Positions 42,067 to 49,059 of a stretch of 64,000 nucleotides of DNA are shown here, in pieces. The notes beneath the pieces are model-generated. The model was given only the letters and a program-made list of their open reading frames with translations, was not told where the DNA came from and ran no database searches. Origin of the DNA: Euzebya rosea (lineage in GTDB: Bacteria > Actinomycetota > Nitriliruptoria > Euzebyales > Euzebyaceae); assembly GCF_003073135.1 (NCBI RefSeq), contig NZ_PGDQ01000012.1:62001-126000 (forward strand), in the 5' to 3' direction. The translations under genes were made by a program, and so were the position numbers. Positions within the stretch are counted from its first letter, which is position 1, and each line of letters begins with the position of its first letter.

Positions 42067-43172
42067 CGGACACCTGCCGTGGTGATCGGCAGGGTGGCTC
42101 GCACCGAGAAGCCGCCGCCGGGGCGGGGCCCGATGTCGCACGTGCCGCCGAGGGATCGGACACGCTCCTTCATCCCGGTGATGCCGTAGCCACGGCCGTC
42201 GTCGGGAGGCGTGTCGCCACGTCCGTCGTCGTTGATCGCCAGCTCCAACGCGTCGGGCGTGAACCGCACGGTCACGTCCACCCGGGCGGGGCCGGCGTGG
42301 CGCCCGGCGTTGGTCACCGCTTCCTGCACGATCCGGTAGGCCGACAGCTCCACCGCTGCGGGCAGCTCCCGACGGTCGCCCTCGACGACGAGGGTGACCC
42401 GCTGGCCCGCGTCGACCACACCGGCGACCAGCCGTTCGAGGTCGTCCAGCCGGGGCTGGGGGGCCGCGACGTCGTTGCCGTCGCGGAGGCTGCCGACCAG
42501 CGCCGGCATGGCGGCCAGCGCCTCGCGGGTGGACCGTTCGATCTGGGCGAACGCCTGCTTGGCCGCCTCGGGGTCGTGGTCGACCAGCCGGCGGCCGGCG
42601 CCGGCATGCAGGGACACCACGCCCATGTGGTGGGCCACCACGTCGTGCAGCTCGCGGGCGATCCGCCCACGCTCCTCCGCCACCGCCGCACGGGTCCGTT
42701 CCGCCGCCGCCTCCCGTCGCGTCCGGAGCAGGCGCCCCGCCAGGAACACCGCCACGTACAGCGCGACGGTGGTCACCGCGTGGGCGATCGGGTCGCGCTT
42801 CTCCCCGGTGCTGAACCCGATGCCCGCCCCGACGACGGACAGGGCGATCGCGACCGGCGGCACCAGCAGCCACGCACGACGCGAGGCGGCGTGGACGCCG
42901 ACGGCCCAGGCGGCCGCCATCGGCCCCAGCGCCGCACCGGCGATCGGGTGGCGCAGCAGCGCCAGCGCCAGGACGGCCGCGGACGAGGCCATCAGGACCT
43001 CCACCGGGCGCGACCGTCGCCACAGCAGCACGCCGCCCTGCAGGAGGACCAGCGCCACGACCCAGGGCGGAAGGTCGTGGATGGGCGGGTCGGCCACCCA
43101 CCGACCGACGACCAGGCCGACCAGCGCGATGCCGGTGACCCCGGCCGCGACGAGCCTGTCGGAGCGGTCCAT
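42063..43172 (-). CDS. Sensor histidine kinase (HisKA_3)
   Basis: 369 aa. About four to five membrane segments fill residues 10-150 with little extracellular sequence, as in intramembrane-sensing kinases. H176 in RIARELHDVVAHHM is the phosphorylated His of the HisKA_3 type. The ATPase part has VQEAVTNAGRHA (N box), NDDGRGDTP and GYGITGMKERV (G boxes). It should sense an envelope signal or drug and phosphorylate the adjacent regulator. Divergent to the ABC exporter by 221 bp. Confidence 0.92.
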   Translation of the reverse strand: MDRSDRLVAAGVTGIALVGLVVGRWVADPPIHDLPPWVVALVLLQGGVLLWRRSRPVEVLMASSAAVLALALLRHPIAGAALGPMAAAWAVGVHAASRRAWLLVPPVAIALSVVGAGIGFSTGEKRDPIAHAVTTVALYVAVFLAGRLLRTRREAAAERTRAAVAEERGRIARELHDVVAHHMGVVSLHAGAGRRLVDHDPEAAKQAFAQIERSTREALAAMPALVGSLRDGNDVAAPQPRLDDLERLVAGVVDAGQRVTLVVEGDRRELPAAVELSAYRIVQEAVTNAGRHAGPARVDVTVRFTPDALELAINDDGRGDTPPDDGRGYGITGMKERVRSLGGTCDIGPRPGGGFSVRATLPITTAGVR

Positions 43173-43340
43173 GTCGTCACTGTGCCACCGCGCGCGACCG
43201 CCCACCTCCCCCTCGTGGGCGAACCCTGCTCCACCCGTCGGAGGAGGCCGGGGCTCGATCGCCCGTCGAGGTTTCCCCCCACGGCTGGAGGGTCGATTCG
43301 GCCAGTGGCAGGTGCCCGGAACGCGCGTGGGAACCGACAG

Positions 43341-43353
43341 TCGTGACACACGA
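43341..43353. promoter_or_regulatory. Candidate operator upstream of ABC exporter
   Basis: TCGTGACACACGA: 5-bp arms with a 3-base spacer, 41 bp upstream of the ATPase start in the divergent gap with the kinase. Possible response-regulator site; short, so weak evidence. Confidence 0.3.
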
Positions 43354-43393
43354 AAAGCCCCCACACCCGAACCCACGAAACGGAGCACCCACG

Positions 43394-44125
43394 ATGACCA
43401 CCGTCACCGCCGAGGGCCTGACCAAGCGCTACGGCCCCGTCGTCGCCGTCGACGACCTCGGCTTCACCCTGACCTCCGGCGCCGTCACCGGCTTCCTCGG
43501 CCCAAACGGCGCCGGCAAGTCCACGACGATGCAGATGATGCTGGGGCTGGCCCACCCGACCAGCGGCCGTGCCACCTTCGATGGCCAGCCCTACGCCGAG
43601 CTCGCCGACCCCATGCACCGGGTCGGGGCGATGCTGGAGACCAGCGCGTTCCATCCCGGGCGCAGCGGCCTGGACCACCTTCGCGTCCTGGCCGTCATGG
43701 CCGGGGTGTCCCGTCGCCGGGTCACCGACGTCCTCGAGCAGGTCGACCTCTCCGACGCCGCGCACCGCCGGGTCGGCGGGTACTCCCTCGGCATGCGCCA
43801 GCGGCTCGGCCTGGCCGCTGCGCTGCTGGGCGACCCCGACGTACTCGTCCTGGACGAGCCGATGAACGGCCTGGACCCCGAGGGCATCCGCTGGCTGCGC
43901 GGCCTGCTCCGCGCGCTGGCCGACGAGGGACGGACGGTGATGGTCTCCAGCCACGTCCTGTCGGAGCTCGAGACCGTCGTCGACGACGTCCTGATCATCG
44001 CCAACGGCCGGCTCGTCACCCACCAGCCCGCCGACCACACCACCGACCTCGAAACCCTGTTCCTGACCCTCACCACACGGGGCCGGGACGGAGAGGACCG
44101 CCATGTCAACGCTCCTGCGCGCTGA
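43394..44125 (+). CDS. ABC transporter ATPase (exporter type)
   Basis: 243 aa. Walker A GFLGPNGAGKSTTMQMML, signature GYSLGMRQRLGLAAALLG, Walker B VLVLDEPMNGLDPEG and the switch His in VSSHVLSELE. GGAG lies eight bases before the ATG. The family (CcmA/BcrA-like) powers export of antibiotics or lipids with an ABC-2 permease, which is the next gene and overlaps its 3' end by 23 bases. Likely controlled by the divergent two-component system. Confidence 0.93.
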   Translation: MTTVTAEGLTKRYGPVVAVDDLGFTLTSGAVTGFLGPNGAGKSTTMQMMLGLAHPTSGRATFDGQPYAELADPMHRVGAMLETSAFHPGRSGLDHLRVLAVMAGVSRRRVTDVLEQVDLSDAAHRRVGGYSLGMRQRLGLAAALLGDPDVLVLDEPMNGLDPEGIRWLRGLLRALADEGRTVMVSSHVLSELETVVDDVLIIANGRLVTHQPADHTTDLETLFLTLTTRGRDGEDRHVNAPAR

Positions 44126-44849
44126 GCTCCTCAAGCAGCGCACCACCCGCATGGTCCCCGTCGTCCTCGCGGCGTCGCTGGCCATCGCCGTCCTCGCCCT
44201 GACCCAGATCATCGACAACGCCGGCGTCCGTGGGGCCCCGTCGCTCGGGACGCTCGCACACGCCCGGCAGATCATCGGTGTGCCCGTGCTGGCCTCGATC
44301 CCGCTGCTGGTCCTCGGCGTCATGTCCGTCACGACCGAGTACCGACACGGCACCGTCACCGCCACGTTCCTCGCCGAACCGATCCGCTGGCGGGTCCTCG
44401 TCTCCAAGGTCGTCGTGGCCGCCGGCCTGGCCTTCGCGTGGGCCGTCGTCGCGGTCGTCGTCGTCAACGCCATCGCCATCCCGTGGCTGGCGCGGGAGGG
44501 CGTCGACCACCTCGCCATGCTGACCCCGACGCTGTGGACCTCCATCGCGGTGTCGCTGGTCGTCCTGCCGCTGTTCGCAGCGATGGGCGTCGGGATCGGC
44601 GCCATCGCACGGTCACAGGTGCCTGCGGTCGTGGTGCCGATCGTGTGGCTGCTGCTGCTCGAGCCCAACCTGATCGCCCCGCGGTTCACGGCGATCGAGC
44701 GGTACCTGCCGGGCGTCGCCAGCAGCATCGCCGGCAGCACGCCCCATGCCCCGGCCGCGCCGTTCTGGTTCGGCTTGGTCGTGCTCGTCGCATGGGTGGC
44801 CGTGCTGCTCGCCGCCGGCACGGCCATGACCCGGCGGAGGGACCTGTGA
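44103..44849 (+). CDS. ABC-2 type permease
   Basis: 248 aa, about six membrane helices. LLRAELLKQRTTRMVPVVLA at the start, VMSVTTEYRHGTVTATFLAE, and a central VVVVNAIAIPWLAREGV are typical of ABC-2 permeases of the BcrB/NatB type. It overlaps the ATPase gene and its stop overlaps the GTG of the serine hydrolase, so the three are one operon. It forms the membrane pore of an exporter. Confidence 0.9.
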   Translation: MSTLLRAELLKQRTTRMVPVVLAASLAIAVLALTQIIDNAGVRGAPSLGTLAHARQIIGVPVLASIPLLVLGVMSVTTEYRHGTVTATFLAEPIRWRVLVSKVVVAAGLAFAWAVVAVVVVNAIAIPWLAREGVDHLAMLTPTLWTSIAVSLVVLPLFAAMGVGIGAIARSQVPAVVVPIVWLLLLEPNLIAPRFTAIERYLPGVASSIAGSTPHAPAAPFWFGLVVLVAWVAVLLAAGTAMTRRRDL

Positions 44850-45910
44850 CCCGCCGGGCCCTGTCGCTGCTGGTCCTGCTGGGCCTCCTCGCCGGGGCGT
44901 GCGTTCCGGTCGAGGCCGGCCCCGGGGACCTTGACGAGCTCGTCGACCGGTGGCAGGCGACCAGCGGCGTCGACGCGGTCGTGGTGGCCGTCGGCCGGCC
45001 CGGTGAGGAGCCACGGGTCGTCACCGCCGGCTCGGCCGAACCCGACGACCGGTTCCGCATCGGCAGCATCACCAAGACGTTCGTCGCCGCCACCGTGATG
45101 CGTCTGGCGGAGGAGGAGGTCCTGTCCCTCGACGACCCGCTCGGGCGATGGGTCGCCGAACCCGCTCGCTTCGGCGACGTGACCCTGCGGCAGCTGCTCG
45201 GCCACACGAGCGGTGTCCCCGAGTACACCGCGAGCGGCGACTTCTTCGAGCAGCTCGACCGGCCGTGGACCCCCGAGGAGATGGTCGCCTCCATCGACCG
45301 TCAGGCCCCCGACTTCCCGCCCGGTGCCGGCTGGCGGTACTCCAACACCAACTACGTCCTGCTGGGCCAGGTCGTCGAGGCGGCGACCGGCGAACCCTAC
45401 GGTGCGGCCGTCCGCGACCTCGTGCTGGACCCGGCAGGGTTGTCGACCGACATCGGGACCGACCTGGAGGTGACGCTTCCGGGGTGGTACGACATCGACC
45501 ACGACGGCCTCGACGACGACGTCAGCACCGATCCGTACCTGCCGACCCTGCCGTGGTCGTCCGGGGAGATGGTGTCGACGGCCGGGGAGCTGGCCCGGTT
45601 CGCCACGGTGCTCCTGACCGGCGAGCTGCTGGAGGACGAGTCGTTGGCCGCGATGCTGGCGGAGGACCCGTTCGGACAGCGGTACGGGCTCGGGCTGCAG
45701 TGGAGCACCCCCGACGGTGTCACCGACGTCGTCGGCCACGGCGGCGGGGTCATCGGCTACGTCTCGGTGATGTGGTGGGTGCCCAGCCTCGACCGGTCGA
45801 TCGTGGTGCTCCTCAACGCGTCGGGCCGGGCCGACCCGACGGACCTGGCCGAGCTGGTCCTGCGACGCTTGGTCGACGAGTCGGAGGAGGTCGGTCCCGG
45901 GGAGCGGTGA
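44846..45910 (+). CDS. Serine hydrolase lipoprotein (beta-lactamase / DD-carboxypeptidase family)
   Basis: 354 aa. GTG 44846 overlaps the permease stop. VTRRALSLLVLLGLLAGAC is a lipoprotein signal with C19. The penicillin-binding fold has SxxK at S74-K77 (GSITKTFVA), YSN at 165-167, and late HGGGVIGYVSV in place of a KTG motif, as in class C-like esterases and DD-peptidases. It acts at the outer face of the membrane. With the exporter and two-component genes it suggests a cell-wall stress or resistance role (inference); true beta-lactamase activity is uncertain. Confidence 0.87.
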   Translation: MTRRALSLLVLLGLLAGACVPVEAGPGDLDELVDRWQATSGVDAVVVAVGRPGEEPRVVTAGSAEPDDRFRIGSITKTFVAATVMRLAEEEVLSLDDPLGRWVAEPARFGDVTLRQLLGHTSGVPEYTASGDFFEQLDRPWTPEEMVASIDRQAPDFPPGAGWRYSNTNYVLLGQVVEAATGEPYGAAVRDLVLDPAGLSTDIGTDLEVTLPGWYDIDHDGLDDDVSTDPYLPTLPWSSGEMVSTAGELARFATVLLTGELLEDESLAAMLAEDPFGQRYGLGLQWSTPDGVTDVVGHGGGVIGYVSVMWWVPSLDRSIVVLLNASGRADPTDLAELVLRRLVDESEEVGPGER

Positions 45911-45936
45911 GGCCGGTCCGGAGGGCTGCAGCCGAC

Positions 45937-45968
45937 GAGGACGATGTGCAAGGATGCGCATCGTCCTC
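45937..45968. terminator. Hairpin terminator after serine hydrolase gene
   Basis: GAGGACGATGTGC pairs with GCGCATCGTCCTC: 13 bp with one G-T pair and a 6-base loop AAGGAT, 26 bases after the stop. Confidence 0.75.
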
Positions 45969-46001
45969 ATCCCGTGCGGGGGGATGGAAGGAACGGCGTC
46001 G

Positions 46002-46448
46002 ATGTCCTCAGCGGCAGTTCCCGAGCTGGCCCTCGTGTCCGCACCTCGACATGGCGTCAGCGGCCTGGTGAAGGACGACGTGCCGACGTCGCCCGGCCTG
46101 TACGCGTGGTGGCCGCGGGACGGCCCCGACCGTCCCGTGTACGTGGGTCGGGCGTTGGGGGCGAAGGGGCTGCGCGGCCGCATCTGGAGCCAGCACCTGC
46201 GGCCGGCTGCCAAGGAGTCGGCCTTCCGGAAGGGCGTGGCCCGTGCCCACGTGCTCGCGCCGGGCGCCCCGACGGTCGCGTGGATCACCGAGCGGTACGT
46301 CGTGTCGTGGGTGACCCTGGAGCAGCTGGGGATCGACGCCGACCGGGCCAAGCGGCTGGAGACAACCCTCATCACGGTCTGGCGGCCCCGGTACAACCAG
46401 CACGTCGGCCGGCGGGTCGTGGAGGCCCCTCCTCCCTCGGTTCGGTAG
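46002..46448 (+). CDS. GIY-YIG-like nuclease domain protein
   Basis: 148 aa from ATG 46002, which follows AAGGAA with eight-base spacing; upstream in-frame starts fall inside the terminator hairpin. GLYAWWPRDGPDRPVYVGRA matches the GIY-YIG strand pair, and GLRGRIWSQHLRP with KESAFRKGVARAHV supply the conserved Arg and His region. Late RLETTLITVWRPRYNQ holds the family's Glu and Asn. It may cut or process DNA; biological role unknown. It stands alone after a terminator. Confidence 0.75.
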   Translation: MSSAAVPELALVSAPRHGVSGLVKDDVPTSPGLYAWWPRDGPDRPVYVGRALGAKGLRGRIWSQHLRPAAKESAFRKGVARAHVLAPGAPTVAWITERYVVSWVTLEQLGIDADRAKRLETTLITVWRPRYNQHVGRRVVEAPPPSVR

Positions 46449-46520
46449 GGTCGTCGGTCAGGGTTGACGGGGTGGGCGAGGCAGTCTGGGCTCGTGACGA
46501 CGAGACGAGGAGTGCGAGGG

Positions 46521-47384
46521 GTGGACGTGCAGGGACGGCTGGGGTGGGGGCTGGCGAGCCTGGCCCTGCTGGCCGTCCTGACCGGCGGCTGCACCTCGAC
46601 TGCGGAAGGGGAGCCCTCGTCGCCGACCCCGGCGGCCTCGGGCGACCCCGCGGGGCCGGAGGACACAGTGCCGTCCGAGGACACCGCGGTCGACGTGGTG
46701 CCGTCCGTGTCCGACACGCCCCAACCGTCGGATGAAGGGGCGCTGCTGTACGTCGTCGACGAGAAGGACGGCGATTCGTTCGTCGCCAGCGACGGGGTGG
46801 AGTACCGGGTCGGGATGGTCAACGCGCCCGAACGATCCGAGTGCGGCGGGGCCGAGGCATCCCGTCGGGCCCACGAGCTGATGGCGTCCGGCTTCACGGC
46901 CGAGGCCTACGCCACCGACGACTACGGCCGGCAGGTCGCCCGTGTCCACACCTCGACGGGTGACCTCGGCGTCCTCATGGCCCGCGAGGGGCTGGTCGAC
47001 GACCGTTACCTCGAGCAGTTCCGCCACCAGCACCCCGCCTACGCCGCGGAGCTGGACACCGCCTTCGCGGAGGCCCGCTCGGCCGCCGCCGGCCTGTGGC
47101 AGACGTGCTGGGCACCACCGGCGGAGCGCCGAGGCGGTGTGGTCGAACCGGCCACAGGACACACCGGCCGGACGGGACAGTGGGCCTGCCACCCGGCCTA
47201 CCGCGAGTGCCTGCCCGACGGCCCCGACCTGGACTGTCGCGAGGTCGGCCACACCGTCGAGCTGCTCGGCAACGACGATCCCTTCCGCCTCGACGGCAAC
47301 TCCACGACCGCGACCGACGGCTGGGGCTGTGACACCTACCCGGCGTGGTCCCCGACCGAGCGCTACCCCTACTACGAGGGCTGA
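46521..47384 (+). CDS. Thermonuclease-like (SNase) lipoprotein
   Basis: 287 aa from GTG 46521, preceded by GAGGAG at eight bases. LASLALLAVLTGGC is a lipobox with C24. After a Pro/Ser/Thr tether, residues about 80-185 are a staphylococcal nuclease fold: VVDEKDGDSFVASDGVEYRV, MVNAPERSECGG, ATDDYGRQVARVHTSTGDLG, VLMAREGLVDDRYL. A Cys-rich C-terminal part (ACHPAYRECLPDGPDLDCRE) resembles the small domain often fused to such nucleases. Between them the coding sequence contains a GTGTCG-family repeat (47136-47165) giving GVVEPATGHTG. Probably a surface nuclease that degrades DNA for nutrients. Confidence 0.82.
   Translation: MDVQGRLGWGLASLALLAVLTGGCTSTAEGEPSSPTPAASGDPAGPEDTVPSEDTAVDVVPSVSDTPQPSDEGALLYVVDEKDGDSFVASDGVEYRVGMVNAPERSECGGAEASRRAHELMASGFTAEAYATDDYGRQVARVHTSTGDLGVLMAREGLVDDRYLEQFRHQHPAYAAELDTAFAEARSAAAGLWQTCWAPPAERRGGVVEPATGHTGRTGQWACHPAYRECLPDGPDLDCREVGHTVELLGNDDPFRLDGNSTTATDGWGCDTYPAWSPTERYPYYEG
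47136..47165. repeat. GTGTCG-family repeat inside the nuclease gene
   Basis: GGTGTG and CACACC bracket TCGAACCGGCCAC, the core also found at 16897-16932 and, with one change, at 15331-15420. It is in frame and lies in the linker between two domains. Confidence 0.6.
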
Positions 47385-47409
47385 GCGCTCGGCCGGTCGA
47401 CTGCCGCGG

Positions 47410-48864
47410 TCAGAAGCCGCCGCGCTGCCAGGGTCCCCAGATCGCGAACGTCAGGCCGCTGCCTGCCTGGATGTTGACGTAGAGGGTGTGCCAGTCGGGT
47501 CCGAACGTCGCGCCGGCGAACTCGTCGTCGGTCCGGCCGGCGATGTTGTTCCTGGCGAAGTCGAAGATCCGTCCGTCGCGTGTCAGGCCGCGCAGGAAGT
47601 TGCCGTCGTCGCCGTCCTCGCACAGGACCAACGTGTTGGACCGGCTGGTCGCGATGTTGTCGGGGAAGTCCAGCACGTCCCTCGAGGGTGACTCATAGAC
47701 CAGCCGGAGGGTCTCCGTCGGGGCGTGGTACGCCCAGACCTGTCCCCGGCCCCGGCCGAAGCCCGACGGGTCGCTGGTGCCCGGGGGCATGGCACCGCCC
47801 TGGGTCGAGGTGAACCAGACCGTGCCCCCGCGGGTTGCGGCGCCCTCCAGTCGCGAGAAGATCGCCGCGCCTGCGTCCCGGCCCTGCTGGCCGACCGCCT
47901 GTATGGCCTCGTTGTTGGTCGTGCCCGGCGCGAAGGTGGGATCGGGGTCCGGGATGTCGACCCACTCGACGTCGTAGGTGCTGCCGACGGCGGGCGCCGG
48001 GCCCGACTCACCGGCGAGGTCGATGTTGGGCTGTCCCACCACGGCCAGCATCTGCAGCCGGCCACCGTCGACCAAGCGACGCGTCCGCATCGGGTTGGTG
48101 GGGGGCAGGTACCGGTAGAAGCCCGACGGGAACCCGAAGTTGTCCTCGGTCATGTACAGGCCCTTGGTGCCGGGATCCCAGACGGCCGACTCGTGGGCGA
48201 ACCGTCCGGCGCTGCGGATCGGTTCGTTGGCCGCCGCCGGGTCGGCGGGCAGCTGGGCCGGCACGTCGAAGACGTAGCCGTGCTTGGCCTGCAGCAGGCT
48301 GTTGTCCGCGCCGGTGAAGTCGTTGCCGACGTCCGGACCGTTGACGGTCTCCTCGCACGACAGCCAGCTGCCCCATGGCATCGCCCCACCCGAGCAGTTC
48401 ATCTGGGTGCCGTTGAGGCTCACCGCGCTGTCGGTGACGTTGCCGAACCGGTCGACCTCGATGGTGGTGGTGCCGCCGCCGGCTGCCGGGTCGTACGCGG
48501 TACCCGGATCGCCGAAGGCGCCGACGGGGCCGTTGACCTCGTGGTTGCGGACCAGCAACGTCCGGCCTCCCCGCACCCGGAAGGCGGCCATGCCGTCGTG
48601 GCGCCCGGGGATGGTGGTCCCGTCCCCGAGCGTGCCGCCCGTCACGTCGAAGGAGCGGTACTCGAACCCCTCCGGCAGCAGCAGGCGCACCGTGTCGTCC
48701 CGCAGGTCGGCGACGGGTCCCAGCGGCCCGTAGTCGAGCGGTCGGCCGCGTCGCGCCTGTGGCTGGGCCCACGCCGTGAACCCCTGGAAGGGTCCACCTG
48801 CCATCGCTGCAGCGGCCAGTGCGGTCCCGCGAAGCACGGCTCGCCGGTTGATCCCTCGATCCAT
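47410..48864 (-). CDS. PhoX-family (DUF839) Tat-secreted phosphatase-like protein
   Basis: 484 aa. ATG 48864 follows GGGGAG with six-base spacing. NRRAVLRGTALAAAAMAGG is a twin-arginine signal. The body shows the PhoX/DUF839 pattern: LLVRNHEVNGPVGAFGDP, CSGGAMPWGSWLSCEETVNG, FAHESAVWDPGTKGLYMTED and LVLCEDGDDGNFLRGLT, with acidic loops that bind Ca and Fe in PhoX. It probably acts outside the membrane on phosphate esters, though many family members are uncharacterised. It stands alone; a short 25-bp gap separates it from the convergent nuclease gene. Confidence 0.87.
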   Translation of the reverse strand: MDRGINRRAVLRGTALAAAAMAGGPFQGFTAWAQPQARRGRPLDYGPLGPVADLRDDTVRLLLPEGFEYRSFDVTGGTLGDGTTIPGRHDGMAAFRVRGGRTLLVRNHEVNGPVGAFGDPGTAYDPAAGGGTTTIEVDRFGNVTDSAVSLNGTQMNCSGGAMPWGSWLSCEETVNGPDVGNDFTGADNSLLQAKHGYVFDVPAQLPADPAAANEPIRSAGRFAHESAVWDPGTKGLYMTEDNFGFPSGFYRYLPPTNPMRTRRLVDGGRLQMLAVVGQPNIDLAGESGPAPAVGSTYDVEWVDIPDPDPTFAPGTTNNEAIQAVGQQGRDAGAAIFSRLEGAATRGGTVWFTSTQGGAMPPGTSDPSGFGRGRGQVWAYHAPTETLRLVYESPSRDVLDFPDNIATSRSNTLVLCEDGDDGNFLRGLTRDGRIFDFARNNIAGRTDDEFAGATFGPDWHTLYVNIQAGSGLTFAIWGPWQRGGF

Positions 48865-48927
48865 GACATTCTCCCCTTTGTCTCGGCTCTGTAGGACGAA
48901 CCCTAACGACGGCCGACGCGCGGGTAC

Positions 48928-48957
48928 ACCGTTGCGGCGCCAGTCCACGACAACGGT
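48928..48957. promoter_or_regulatory. Inverted repeat in the divergent gap upstream of the SMC-like ATPase
   Basis: ACCGTTG and CAACGGT, 7-bp perfect arms with a 16-base spacer. Possible operator for either divergent gene. Confidence 0.35.
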
Positions 48958-48989
48958 CCCAATGGTTCTGCTGCACGGCCCGTCCGGTA

Positions 48990-49013
48990 CCCTCCGTCAC
49001 GCTTGACGGAGGG
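48990..49013. promoter_or_regulatory. Hairpin in the leader of the SMC-like ATPase operon
   Basis: CCCTCCGTCA and TGACGGAGGG form a perfect 10-bp stem with a CGCT loop, ending 46 bases before the GTG start. It has no gene behind it to terminate, so an operator or leader RNA structure is more likely. Confidence 0.45.
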
Positions 49014-49059
49014 GTTGGGGCACGGTTGGTCGCCTCACGACGAGGCGAGAGGCACGAAG

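Noticed and set aside
42992-46897. Leftward open frame of 1300 codons over the ABC exporter and serine hydrolase genes
   Set aside because: Antisense shadow. The forward genes overlap neatly by a few bases and match known families.
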